Positions 56,730-63,635 of a DNA stretch of 64,000 nt are shown piece after piece. How positions within the stretch are numbered: position 1 is the first letter of the stretch; the number at the start of each line of letters is the position of its first letter. Source of the stretch: Alphaproteobacteria bacterium (GTDB lineage: Bacteria; Pseudomonadota; Alphaproteobacteria; GCA-2731375); assembly GCA_030746295.1 (NCBI GenBank), contig JASLMY010000003.1:1-64000 (forward strand), read 5' to 3'. The position numbers were made by a program, and so were the translations under genes. The notes beneath the pieces were generated by a model. That model was not told the origin of the DNA and did no database searches. It worked only from the letters and a program-made list of their open reading frames with translations.

Positions 56730-57742
56730 TGGTGCTTCGCGGTGCGGCGCTGCTGGCGACGCTACTGATCGCCGCCGCCGCACGGGCCGAGGAACGACCC
56801 CGCTTCATCCTTCCCGTGGACTGCGAGCCCGGTATCGACTGCTTCGTGCAAAATTACTTCGACGTCGATTCCGGGCCGAAGGGGCGCGACTACACCTGCG
56901 GGCCGCTCACCTACAGCGGCCACACCGGCACCGATATCCGCTTGCGCAGCTTCGCCGAGATGCGGGCCGGCGCCACCGTGGTGGCCGCGGCCGCCGGCCA
57001 GGTTCGGGGGACCCGCGACGGCGAGCCCGACATCGGCTGGCCCAAGGATGCCGAGAAACGCAAGGGGGGGAAGCGCCAATGCGGCAACGGTGTCGCCATC
57101 AGCCACGGCAACGGCTGGGTCACCCGATACTGTCACATGAAGAAGGGCTCGATCGCGGTGCGCCGCGGGCAAAAGGTCCGCGCCGGCACCCGCCTCGGCG
57201 AGATCGGCTTTTCGGGCAAGACCGAATTCCCCCACCTCCACCTGACGGTCCGCAGGAACAAGACGGCGGTCGATCCATTCACCGGCCGCGAGGCGCGCAA
57301 CGGTTGCACGCGGGCGACCACGAGCCAGTCGCTTTGGGACGCGGCGGCCCTGGCACGCCTCGCCTACCGGCCGAGCGGACTGCTGGGCGCCGGCCTCACC
57401 GGCAGCCGGCCGAAGAAGGCGGAGATCGAGGACGGCGGCCACCGCCTGGGCGAGCTGCCCCATAGAGCGCCGGTCCTGGTCTTTTGGATCGAGATCTTCG
57501 GCCTTCGAAAGGGCGACGTCGAGACCCTGCGAATCTATGGTCCCAAGGATCGTCTGGTGGCCAAGCACGAGACCAAGCCCGCCGATCGCGACCGGGCCGT
57601 CGTCTTTCGATACGTCGGCAAGCCGCGCCCCCGGGGTTTGTGGAAACGGGGCCGCTATCGCGGCGAGTACCGGTTGCGGCGCAAATCCGGTGGCAAAACG
57701 GTAGAGGTGGTTCGGGCCTCGCGCACCGTCACCATCCGCTGA
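56729..57742 (+). CDS. M23-family (LytM) metallopeptidase, secreted
   Basis: A 337-residue exported protein. A signal peptide (MVLRGAALLATLLIAAAARA) is followed by an M23 domain: the first metal His/Asp pair is in YSGHTGTDIRL, the others in RYCHMKKGS and the final FPHLHLTVR. Three or four extra cysteines (CEPGIDC, CGPL, CGNG) are present. C-terminal residues 230-337 form a further beta-rich domain of unknown role. It may cut peptidoglycan or act as a regulator in the periplasm. It overlaps ptsN by one base, so the two are translationally coupled. The cut site is unknown. Confidence 0.87.
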   Translation: MVLRGAALLATLLIAAAARAEERPRFILPVDCEPGIDCFVQNYFDVDSGPKGRDYTCGPLTYSGHTGTDIRLRSFAEMRAGATVVAAAAGQVRGTRDGEPDIGWPKDAEKRKGGKRQCGNGVAISHGNGWVTRYCHMKKGSIAVRRGQKVRAGTRLGEIGFSGKTEFPHLHLTVRRNKTAVDPFTGREARNGCTRATTSQSLWDAAALARLAYRPSGLLGAGLTGSRPKKAEIEDGGHRLGELPHRAPVLVFWIEIFGLRKGDVETLRIYGPKDRLVAKHETKPADRDRAVVFRYVGKPRPRGLWKRGRYRGEYRLRRKSGGKTVEVVRASRTVTIR

Positions 57743-57755
57743 CCGCGACCTCGGC

Positions 57756-57983
57756 TCAGTGCAGGCTGACCGGTTCGAGGTCGTATTGGCGGCAGGCCGC
57801 AAAGGCGACGTCGCGATTGGGGAAGGTCGCGATCTCGATGCCCTCGGCGATGCAGACGGCGAAACCGGAGTCGCCGTGGGCCGTGATCGACTTGACGTAG
57901 GCGAGGTCCTGCAGCCCCAGGCGAAAGAGCTGCTCCGGGGTCACGTCCCTGAGGTCGGCGTATGTCTCTGCATTCTTGGACAT
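57756..57983 (-). CDS. DUF1150 family protein
   Basis: A 75-residue small protein found mainly in alphaproteobacteria. It has the pattern LRDVTPEQLFRLGLQDLAYVKSI and a short AVCIAEGIEIATFPNRDVAFAACRQYDL segment; the function of the family is not known. It usually lies beside a small heat-shock gene, as it does here (76 bp downstream of hsp20, same strand), which points to a role or a shared transcript in protein folding stress. It converges with the M23 peptidase gene. Confidence 0.87.
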   Translation of the reverse strand: MSKNAETYADLRDVTPEQLFRLGLQDLAYVKSITAHGDSGFAVCIAEGIEIATFPNRDVAFAACRQYDLEPVSLH

Positions 57984-58059
57984 GTCGTCACTTTCAACCC
58001 GACTCTAGCGGGTGATCCTTAAGCTTTGGTTACCCAGAATGGTGAATTCGGCACCCGGC

Positions 58060-58506
58060 TCAGCCGACGTCGACGGCCCGCTTGCTATCGTCCGCTCGCC
58101 CGCTCTCGATCTCGATGGTCCGGGTCACCGGCTTTGGCGTGGGGCGGACGAGATCGATCGAGAGCAGCCCCATGTCTAAATGCGCGGCGGCGACCTCGAT
58201 ACCTTCCGCCAGCACGAAGGCACGCTGGAACTGCCGGGCGGCGATGCCGCGATGCAGATAGACCCGCTCGTCGTCGACCCCTTGGCGGCCCTGCACGATC
58301 AGCTGGTTGTCCTCGAGCGTGATCTGCAACTCGTCGTTCGAGAAGCCGGCGACCGCCAGCACGATTTTGAGGCCGTCTTCGCCGACCTGCTCGATATTGT
58401 AAGGGGGGTAGCCGTCGTTGCCCGCCTTGGCGACCCGGTCGAGCATACGCTCGAAATGATCGAAACCGAGCAGGAGCGGGCTGTTGAATGCGGACATTCG
58501 GCTCAT
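58060..58506 (-). CDS. Hsp20 small heat-shock protein
   Basis: A 148-residue class A small heat-shock protein of the IbpA type. The N-terminus MSRMSAFNSPLLLGFDHFERMLDRV is typical; the alpha-crystallin domain runs about residues 30-125 (PYNIEQVGEDGLKIVLAVAGFSNDELQITLEDNQLIVQG, then GIAARQFQRAFVLAEGIEV and GLLSIDLVRP). It holds unfolding proteins for refolding by DnaK/ClpB. The ATG at 58506 follows AGGAGGAG; that ribosome site lies in a hairpin that looks like a ROSE thermometer. The frame upstream of the ATG is not protein-like. Confidence 0.93.
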   Translation of the reverse strand: MSRMSAFNSPLLLGFDHFERMLDRVAKAGNDGYPPYNIEQVGEDGLKIVLAVAGFSNDELQITLEDNQLIVQGRQGVDDERVYLHRGIAARQFQRAFVLAEGIEVAAAHLDMGLLSIDLVRPTPKPVTRTIEIESGRADDSKRAVDVG

Positions 58507-58542
58507 CGAAGCATCTCCTCCTGGCGAGCAAGCATGGCTTCG
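58507..58542 (-). promoter_or_regulatory. probable ROSE-type RNA thermometer in the hsp20 leader
   Basis: Read on the minus strand, CGAAGC (58542-58537) pairs with GCTTCG (58512-58507), which directly precedes the ATG. Inside, TTGCT (58531-58527) faces AGGAG (58522-58518) of the ribosome site across a CGCC loop. A U-U/C-G-C-U opposite the Shine-Dalgarno with one G-G mismatch is the signature of ROSE elements, which melt on heating and free the ribosome site. GC-rich hairpins further upstream (to about 58620) fit the multi-stem ROSE plan. Folding was done by eye. Confidence 0.65.
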
Positions 58543-58750
58543 TGTCGATTGCTCGGGGCCCGGCCTAGGGCGCCCCGGCGCGGCCCCCAACGGGCGCCGC
58601 GACCGGTTAGATGTAAGACCTCGGGTCCGCCAATCAAGGCTCGGGCGCAAATGCCACGATCACCGACGCCGGGGTCTTTGAGCCGACGGCGATCCGTGCT
58701 TTTCTGGCCTCCGACGGCCCGAGGGCGACAATCGATTCGAGAGAGGTGGC

Positions 58751-60262
58751 ATGAATTCGAAATGGCAAGACGGCGAGATCACGATCGGTGTTCTCGGGGC
58801 CGGCGTGATGGGCCGGGGGATCGCTCAAGTGGCGGCGACCGGCGGGATGAGGACCTTGCTGCACGACAGCGTCCCGGGCGCCGCCGACAAGGCGGCCGAG
58901 TTCATCCACGGGATGCTGGACCGTGGCGTCGCCCGCGGCCGGATGAGCGCCGAGGAGGCCGAGGCGGCAAAGGGCCGGCTTGAAATCGTCGACGGCCTGG
59001 CCGATTTCGCCCGGGCCGACGCGGTCATCGAGGCCATCATCGAGAACCTGGAGATCAAGCAGCAGGTCTTCCAGGACCTCGAAGAGGCGGTCGGCGAGGA
59101 GACGCTCATCGCCTCCAACACCTCCTCCTTCCGGATCGCCGCGATCGCGGCCCGCTGCCGCGACAAGAGCCGGATCGGCGGCATGCACTTCTTCAATCCA
59201 GTGCCGCTGATGAAGCTCGTCGAGGTGGTCCGGGCCCCGTCGACGACCGAGGCGGCCCTCGAGGCCTTCACCCATATCGGTCGGCGCATGGGCCGAATTC
59301 CGGTGGAAGTCCAGGACGGACCGGGCTTCCTGGTCAATCTCGGCGGCCGCGCCTTCTATACGGAGGGGCTTCGCTTCGCGCACGAGAACATCGCCACGCC
59401 GTCGCAGGTCGACGCCATCATGAGGGACGCCTGCGGCTTCCGGATGGGGCCGTTCGAGCTCATGGACCTGACCGGCATGGACGTCAACTTTCCCTCCTGC
59501 AGCTCGATCTACAACGGTTATTTCCAGGACCGGCGGCTGACGACTTATCCCTTGCACGAGGGGCTCTACGTCTCCGGCCGCCTTGGCCGCAAGACCGGCG
59601 TCGGCCACTACGAGTACGATACGGAGGGCAACAAGATCGCCGGTTCGGGCGATGCCGAGACCGACGCGGCGCCCGCCGACAAGGTCTTTCTGGCCGAACC
59701 GGCACCCGAGCTTGAAGAACTGTTGCGGGGTGCGGGGGCAGAGGTCATTGCCGCGGATGACGGCGCCGCGGCGATCCTGGCAGCACCGCTCGGCGAGGAC
59801 TGCACGGCGGTGGCGAGCCGCTTGGGCCTCGACCACCGCCGCCTCGTCGCCGTCGACCTGACCGGCGATATCGCCCGCCGCCTGACCGTGATGACGGCAC
59901 CCGGGGCCGACCCGGCGATCCGGGACCAGGTGGTGGCGCGGCTCCGAGAGAGCGGCGCGGCCGTCACCGCGATCCACGATTCGCCGGGTTTCGTGGCCCA
60001 GCGGATGCTGGCAGCGATCGGCAACCTGGGCTCGGAAATGGCGCAGATCGGCATTGCCCAGCCAGCCGATATCGACACCGCGATGACCCTGGGACTGAAC
60101 TACCCGCAAGGCCCCTTGGCCCTGGTGGAAGCGCTCGGGGCGGACAAGGTGCTGACGATCCTGCAAAACCTGCAGGCGATCACGGGCGAGGAGCGCTATC
60201 GGCCGAGCCAATGGCTGCGCCGGCGGGCGCTTTTGGATCTGCCGATCACGACGGCCGACTGA
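58751..60262 (+). CDS. 3-hydroxyacyl-CoA dehydrogenase
   Basis: A 503-residue NAD-dependent 3-hydroxyacyl-CoA dehydrogenase of the PaaH/FadB-like type. Residues 1-190 form the NAD domain (IGVLGAGVMGRGIAQVAATGG; catalytic His in RIGGMHFFNPVPLMKLVEVV; Glu-containing VEAIIENL equivalents), followed by a first C-terminal helical domain (GPFELMDLTGMDVNF) and a second copy near 400-500 (GFVAQRMLAAIGNLGSEM, LGLNYPQGPLALVEALG). Double C-terminal domains are normal for PaaH. It oxidises 3-hydroxyacyl-CoA to 3-ketoacyl-CoA in beta-oxidation or phenylacetate breakdown. The ATG follows GAGAGGTGG. It is divergent from hsp20. Confidence 0.93.
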   Translation: MNSKWQDGEITIGVLGAGVMGRGIAQVAATGGMRTLLHDSVPGAADKAAEFIHGMLDRGVARGRMSAEEAEAAKGRLEIVDGLADFARADAVIEAIIENLEIKQQVFQDLEEAVGEETLIASNTSSFRIAAIAARCRDKSRIGGMHFFNPVPLMKLVEVVRAPSTTEAALEAFTHIGRRMGRIPVEVQDGPGFLVNLGGRAFYTEGLRFAHENIATPSQVDAIMRDACGFRMGPFELMDLTGMDVNFPSCSSIYNGYFQDRRLTTYPLHEGLYVSGRLGRKTGVGHYEYDTEGNKIAGSGDAETDAAPADKVFLAEPAPELEELLRGAGAEVIAADDGAAAILAAPLGEDCTAVASRLGLDHRRLVAVDLTGDIARRLTVMTAPGADPAIRDQVVARLRESGAAVTAIHDSPGFVAQRMLAAIGNLGSEMAQIGIAQPADIDTAMTLGLNYPQGPLALVEALGADKVLTILQNLQAITGEERYRPSQWLRRRALLDLPITTAD

Positions 60263-60306
60263 GCCCGAGCGGGGATCTCCGACCGCTATCTTGACAGACC
60301 ACCAAT

Positions 60307-60321
60307 GTTCGCTTTTTGTTC
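60307..60321 (+). promoter_or_regulatory. LexA box of the alphaproteobacterial type (GTTC-N7-GTTC)
   Basis: GTTCGCTTTTTGTTC, an exact direct repeat GTTC-N7-GTTC, the form bound by LexA in many alphaproteobacteria. A TTGACA lies 10 bp upstream (60291-60296). It ends 24 bp before the zinc-ribbon ATG at 60346, so LexA bound here would block the promoter. Confidence 0.7.
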
Positions 60322-60345
60322 TATATTTGCGGCATTGGAGGTGGC

Positions 60346-60606
60346 ATGCGGCAGCGCCCGATCAGTCTCGGCGAACTGGCCCGGCGCGGCATCAAGGTCT
60401 CGGCCTGGTGCGAGGCCTGCGGCCGCTACCGCGAGCTGGCGACGGCGCCACTGGTCGCCAGGTTGGGCCCGGCGATGCCGGTGACCCGCGCCGGCCGTCA
60501 CCTGAAATGCAGCACCTGCGGCAGTCGGCGCTGCGACCTCAGGCCGCACTATCCGGGCCTCGGCGTGGTCGCCCATCACCGCTGGCGGCAGGACGGCGGC
60601 GGCTGA
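60346..60606 (+). CDS. small zinc-ribbon-like protein, likely SOS-controlled
   Basis: An 86-residue basic protein of unknown function. It has two cysteine pairs, C22-x-x-C25 (SAWCEACGRYREL) and C55-x-x-C58 plus C63 (LKCSTCGSRRC), consistent with a zinc ribbon; a middle helix (LVARLGPAMPV) lies between them. The ATG at 60346 follows GGAGGTGGC. A LexA box and TTGACA are directly upstream, so DNA damage may induce it. Similar short proteins with this plan occur in alphaproteobacteria, but I know no assigned role. It lies between the hydroxyacyl-CoA dehydrogenase and the VOC gene; the latter has its own ribosome site 71 bp on. Confidence 0.75.
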   Translation: MRQRPISLGELARRGIKVSAWCEACGRYRELATAPLVARLGPAMPVTRAGRHLKCSTCGSRRCDLRPHYPGLGVVAHHRWRQDGGG

Positions 60607-60676
60607 GAGGCATGGGCAGTCCGACGCCCGCCCGTGCTAGAGTCCCCGCTCGGTGGTTCGTAGGGGAGGAGGGAAG

Positions 60677-61564
60677 ATGGCGGCAGTGATGGAGAACGGA
60701 CGCGGCATCGACCATCTGGTCCTGGCGGTTCGAGACCTGGGCGCGGCCGAAGCCTTTTTCGCCGCTGCCGGCTTCACACTGACGCCGCGGGCCGATCACC
60801 CCTTCGGCACCTCCAACCACCTCGCCATCCTGAACGGCAACTTCCTCGAGCTGCTGGCGATCACGGCGCCGGCGAAGATCCCGCCGCCGACGACCGGCCA
60901 CTACGGCATCGGCGGGCAGATGCAAGACTTCCTCGCCAGGCGCCAGGGCCTGGCTTTCGTGGTGCTGTCCTCCGACGATGCCAGGCGCGACCATGCGAGT
61001 TTCCTCGCCGCCGGCCTGCCGACCTTCGAGCCGGTCGACTTCTCACGCGCCGCCGGCCAGCCGGACGGCGGCCAGGCGACGATGTCGTTCTCGATCGTCT
61101 TCGTGGTCGACCCGGCGATGCCCGACGCGCCGCACTTCGTCTGTCAGCAGCACACGCCGGAGCATTTCTGGCATCCCGAATACCAAAGCCATGCCAACGC
61201 CGCCGAGGCCATATCCGAGGTGACGCTGATCGCCGATCGGCCGGCCGACCTGATGCCCTACTACGCCGGCCTGGTGGCGCCGAACGCGGTCCATGCCGAA
61301 GGCGAGCGGCTGTTGGTCGAGACGCCCACGGGGCGCATCACCGTGCTGGCGCCCGACGCCTTGGCGGCGCGTTTCGCCGGTATCGAGGTGCCGTTGTGCG
61401 CACCCCGGCCCTATGTCGCAGGCATGCAGTTTCGGAGCGCCGATCTCGCCGCCACCGAGGCCTCGCTCGGGCGGGGCGGCGTAGACCACGTCAAGGCCGA
61501 CAACGCCCTCCGCATCGCCCCGGCGGCAGCCTTCGGCGCTGCGATCGAGTTCGTCGAAGGTTGA
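60677..61564 (+). CDS. VOC-family (glyoxalase-like domain) protein
   Basis: A 295-residue protein of the vicinal-oxygen-chelate superfamily, glyoxalase_3-like subtype. The first beta-alpha-beta-beta-beta unit has a His in GIDHLVLAVRDLGAAEAFFAAAG and a second His/Glu segment in GTSNHLAILNGNFLELLAI; the repeat continues with FVCQQHTPEHFWHPEYQSHANAA. Members use a metal to isomerise or cleave small molecules. The ATG follows GGGGAGGAGGG; a longer frame would add 8 residues. It lies 71 bp after the zinc-ribbon gene on the same strand and converges with the Sel1-repeat gene. The reaction is unknown. Confidence 0.83.
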   Translation: MAAVMENGRGIDHLVLAVRDLGAAEAFFAAAGFTLTPRADHPFGTSNHLAILNGNFLELLAITAPAKIPPPTTGHYGIGGQMQDFLARRQGLAFVVLSSDDARRDHASFLAAGLPTFEPVDFSRAAGQPDGGQATMSFSIVFVVDPAMPDAPHFVCQQHTPEHFWHPEYQSHANAAEAISEVTLIADRPADLMPYYAGLVAPNAVHAEGERLLVETPTGRITVLAPDALAARFAGIEVPLCAPRPYVAGMQFRSADLAATEASLGRGGVDHVKADNALRIAPAAAFGAAIEFVEG

Positions 61565-61583
61565 GGCCGCTCCCCTCTCCGGC

Positions 61584-62057
61584 TCAGCGAGTGGTCGTCT
61601 TGCCGGAACGCCAGGCGTCCGCCAAGCGCCGGGCTTCGGCAACCTGCGCCGCCGTCATGGCCGGTCGGATGCCGTCCCGGCGCGTCGCCGCCCAGCCATG
61701 CTGCTGGCGGGCCGCGAGCTCGAGCCACATGTAGGCCCGGACCAGGTCGCGCGCCACACCCTGGCCCCGGGCGTAGAGGTCGCCGAGGTTGAGCTGCGCG
61801 ATCACCGCACCTTGCTCGGCCGCCCGGCGATAGAGCCCTGCGGCCCGGGCGAGATCGGGTGCCGCGCCGAGGCCCTGTCGATAGAGCCCAGCCAACGCCA
61901 GTAACGCGTCGCCGTCGCCGGCCCGGGCCAGCGGCGCCCATTCCGCCAGGGCGCTTTCGTAGTCGCCGGCGTCGTAGGCCCGAAGCCCGTCGGCGAAATC
62001 GGCCCGCGCCGAGAGCGGGACAAGCAACAGCGACAGTGCGAGGAGCCATCGGCGCAT
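61584..62057 (-). CDS. Sel1-repeat (TPR-like) protein, probably exported
   Basis: A 157-residue protein: signal peptide MRRWLLALSLLLVPLSARA followed by Sel1-like helix repeats (YESALAEWAPLARAGDGDALLALAGLYRQGLG, DLARAAGLYRRAAEQGAVIAQLNLGDLYARG). Sel1 repeats mediate protein contacts in the periplasm. It is a paralogue in plan of the partial gene at 63636. The ATG at 62057 was chosen for its signal peptide and AGAGGGG ribosome site; the frame upstream is not protein-like. Confidence 0.83.
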   Translation of the reverse strand: MRRWLLALSLLLVPLSARADFADGLRAYDAGDYESALAEWAPLARAGDGDALLALAGLYRQGLGAAPDLARAAGLYRRAAEQGAVIAQLNLGDLYARGQGVARDLVRAYMWLELAARQQHGWAATRRDGIRPAMTAAQVAEARRLADAWRSGKTTTR

Positions 62058-62175
62058 GGGCGTTCCCCTCTCGTGAGGTCGGGTGTCTCGATCTTGATGT
62101 GGGGTTGCAATCCGGCGGCAACGGTCACGATCGCGCGAGGCTCGGGCGGGCGCCTGCGGCTCGGCACGAGCCGGC

Positions 62176-62228
62176 AAAGAAAAACCCTGCCCCGGCCGAA
62201 TCGTTTTGATCTTATTGGCGGGGCAGGG
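62176..62228 (-). terminator. rho-independent terminator
   Basis: On the minus strand CCCTGCCCCGCC pairs with GGCCGGGGCAGGG (9 perfect pairs, then three more after a bulge) around a 19-nt loop; TTTTTCTTT follows. It would end either a transcript of the J-domain gene, 168 bp upstream, or a short RNA starting near 62268. Confidence 0.75.
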
Positions 62229-62268
62229 AAATCACTGCTGCTGGGTTGTGGCGGGTTCGCCCTCACCC
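62176..62268 (-). ncRNA. candidate small RNA with own promoter and terminator (weak)
   Basis: A TATATT (62280-62275, minus strand) would place a start near 62268, giving about 93 nt to the terminator tail. The first part folds as CTGGGT (62270-62265) with ACCCAG (62246-62241) around GGGCGAACCC. A perfect palindrome GTCGGAATCCGAC (62292-62304) sits where a -35 or an operator would be. No -35 hexamer of consensus was found, so this is tentative. Confidence 0.35.
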
Positions 62269-62395
62269 AGGTCTAATATAAGGGCAGAGGCGTCGGAATC
62301 CGACTGAAAAATCACATCTCGCTGATTCTGCACCGAAATCCAGGCCCGAAGACACCAAATGCTGTGCCTGTCGGCCCGGAATGGACGACGCCGCC

Positions 62396-62986
62396 TCAGC
62401 GGAGCAGTTGGCGCGCCTCGTGGACCGCGATGTTGAGTCGGATCATCGCCTCGGCCGAACCGCCCCGATCGGGGTGCGCCACCAGGACGAGCTTACGATA
62501 GGCCGACTCGGCCGCATGCAGCGGCGCATCGAAGGCGACGCCGAGGACGTTCCACCAACTCTCGCTCTCGCCCCCGGCCGGCGGTGCGGCGGCAAAGCCG
62601 GCGAGCGCCTGATAGGCGATCTCCGGCCCACCGACGCGCTTCAGGCGCTTCAAGGTGTCCAAGACCAAGGCGATGGCCTGGATATTGTCCTCGACCCGGA
62701 ACCAGTGGTCGCAACAGATGCAATGACGGGCACCTTCGTAGACGAAATAGAGCGCCGCCCCGGTGTCGTCGGGTTGGACCTTGCCATGGCCCTCGAGCGG
62801 AGTCCCGTTCGGCCCCAAGGGCACGTTGATCGATATCACCGGCCCTTGCAGGCGCAGCAACCTGGCCTCGTGCATGACGCGACGCGTGGCCTGCGCGTAG
62901 GTCGCCTCCAGCTCCGCGTCCCGGCGCTGCTCGGGTCGGGTCCGGGGCCGACCGTCGGGCCAATGCAGCGGGTAACGCTCCACCAT
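62396..62986 (-). CDS. DnaJ-like J-domain protein with C-terminal J domain
   Basis: A 196-residue protein. The J domain is at the C-terminus (WWNVLGVAFDAPLHAAESAYRKLVLVAHPDRGGS, with the His-Pro-Asp loop), about residues 142-196. The N-terminal 140 residues have a histidine/cysteine patch (ARHCICCDHWFRVEDN) of unknown role. J domains stimulate the ATPase of DnaK. A C-terminal J domain with a specific N-terminal part is usual for specialised co-chaperones. It is monocistronic on the minus strand, with a terminator at 62176. Confidence 0.85.
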   Translation of the reverse strand: MVERYPLHWPDGRPRTRPEQRRDAELEATYAQATRRVMHEARLLRLQGPVISINVPLGPNGTPLEGHGKVQPDDTGAALYFVYEGARHCICCDHWFRVEDNIQAIALVLDTLKRLKRVGGPEIAYQALAGFAAAPPAGGESESWWNVLGVAFDAPLHAAESAYRKLVLVAHPDRGGSAEAMIRLNIAVHEARQLLR

Positions 62987-63212
62987 CGCAGCCGCTCTCC
63001 CTCCGCCGTTGACCCGATTGGCGTCTCGCCGACCATCTTCTCGACCGACCGTATGCGAACAAGGCCGGGCGAATCACTGATTTTCGCCGCCACGACCGCG
63101 GCCCCGGCCTCCCGCACCGGCCTTCGGGGGGGCCGATAATGGCACCGCGGCGAGTATCTGCAAAGCCGGAGCCGCGCCCACCGACGCGGCTCCGCGCGAC
63201 GTCGATTGGGCC
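62987..63212. other. intergenic, no gene supported
   Basis: About 225 bp between the J-domain gene and the candidate small RNA. No frame has a protein-like product. It should carry the promoter of the J-domain gene, but no -35/-10 pair is clear. Confidence 0.35.
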
Positions 63213-63258
63213 ATGCGTACTAATACGCATTGACTATGAAGTGCAAAAACGCGACACT
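63213..63258 (+). promoter_or_regulatory. promoter with overlapping dyad operator for a candidate small RNA
   Basis: ATGCGTA (63213-63219) and TACGCAT (63224-63230) form a perfect inverted repeat around CTAA. TTGACT (63230-63235) overlaps its right arm, and GACACT (63253-63258) follows 17 bp later. A repressor bound here would block the -35 box. Confidence 0.55.
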
Positions 63259-63264
63259 CGACGC

Positions 63265-63376
63265 TGAGAGGTAGTTGCGTGCAAATTCCGTTCCCAGCCG
63301 GGAATCGGAGCCGCGACGGTACTCTCATACCCTCAGTAATGCTCTCACTTGCCGGGCCTTCGGGCCCGGCATTTTT
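63265..63376 (+). ncRNA. candidate structured small RNA, about 110 nt
   Basis: A likely start near 63265 leads to a terminator at 63351-63376. TGAGAG at the 5' end pairs with CTCTCA (63323-63328), enclosing TCCG-TTCCC-AGCC-GGGAA-T-CGGA, a strong hairpin with one bulge. No ribosome site or credible frame is present. The class is unknown; it does not match any of the well-known RNAs I can recall (6S, tmRNA, SRP, RNase P). Confidence 0.5.
63351..63376 (+). terminator. rho-independent terminator with UUCG tetraloop
   Basis: GCCGGGCC, loop TTCG, GGCCCGGC (63351-63370), then ATTTTT. An 8-bp perfect stem with a UUCG loop and a T tract is a classic intrinsic terminator. No coding gene ends upstream on this strand, which supports the small RNA call. 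Confidence 0.9.
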
Positions 63377-63635
63377 CTCGCTCGGATGTAGCGCTCTCGG
63401 CAGCCTCGGGCGAGACACCCGAGTGCTTCGAAACCAAAGAGCAGCGACAAGAAGCCAATGTTCCGGCACTCGGCGATGGTCGGGAACGGCGAAACGACAG
63501 TTCCCGCGGGTGGTGGCTAATCCGATTTAAAGTTCTTTCACCAAATCGCCAAAATAAAACCTCGTGACTTTTTAGACAGAATTGGGCATTTATTCATGCT
63601 CGACTGTCTTTTGGACGATGACTAACAGGTGAGTC
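63377..63635. other. intergenic, AT-rich leader of the Sel1-repeat gene
   Basis: About 260 bp. Bases 63520-63620 are AT-rich (AATTGGGCATTTATTC and similar), as for a promoter, but no convincing -35/-10 pair was found. No gene is supported. Confidence 0.35.

Noticed and set aside
60291..60327. TTGACA plus TATATT as the zinc-ribbon promoter
   Set aside because: The spacing is 25 bp, too long for sigma-70. The -10 element remains unclear, although the LexA box itself is exact.
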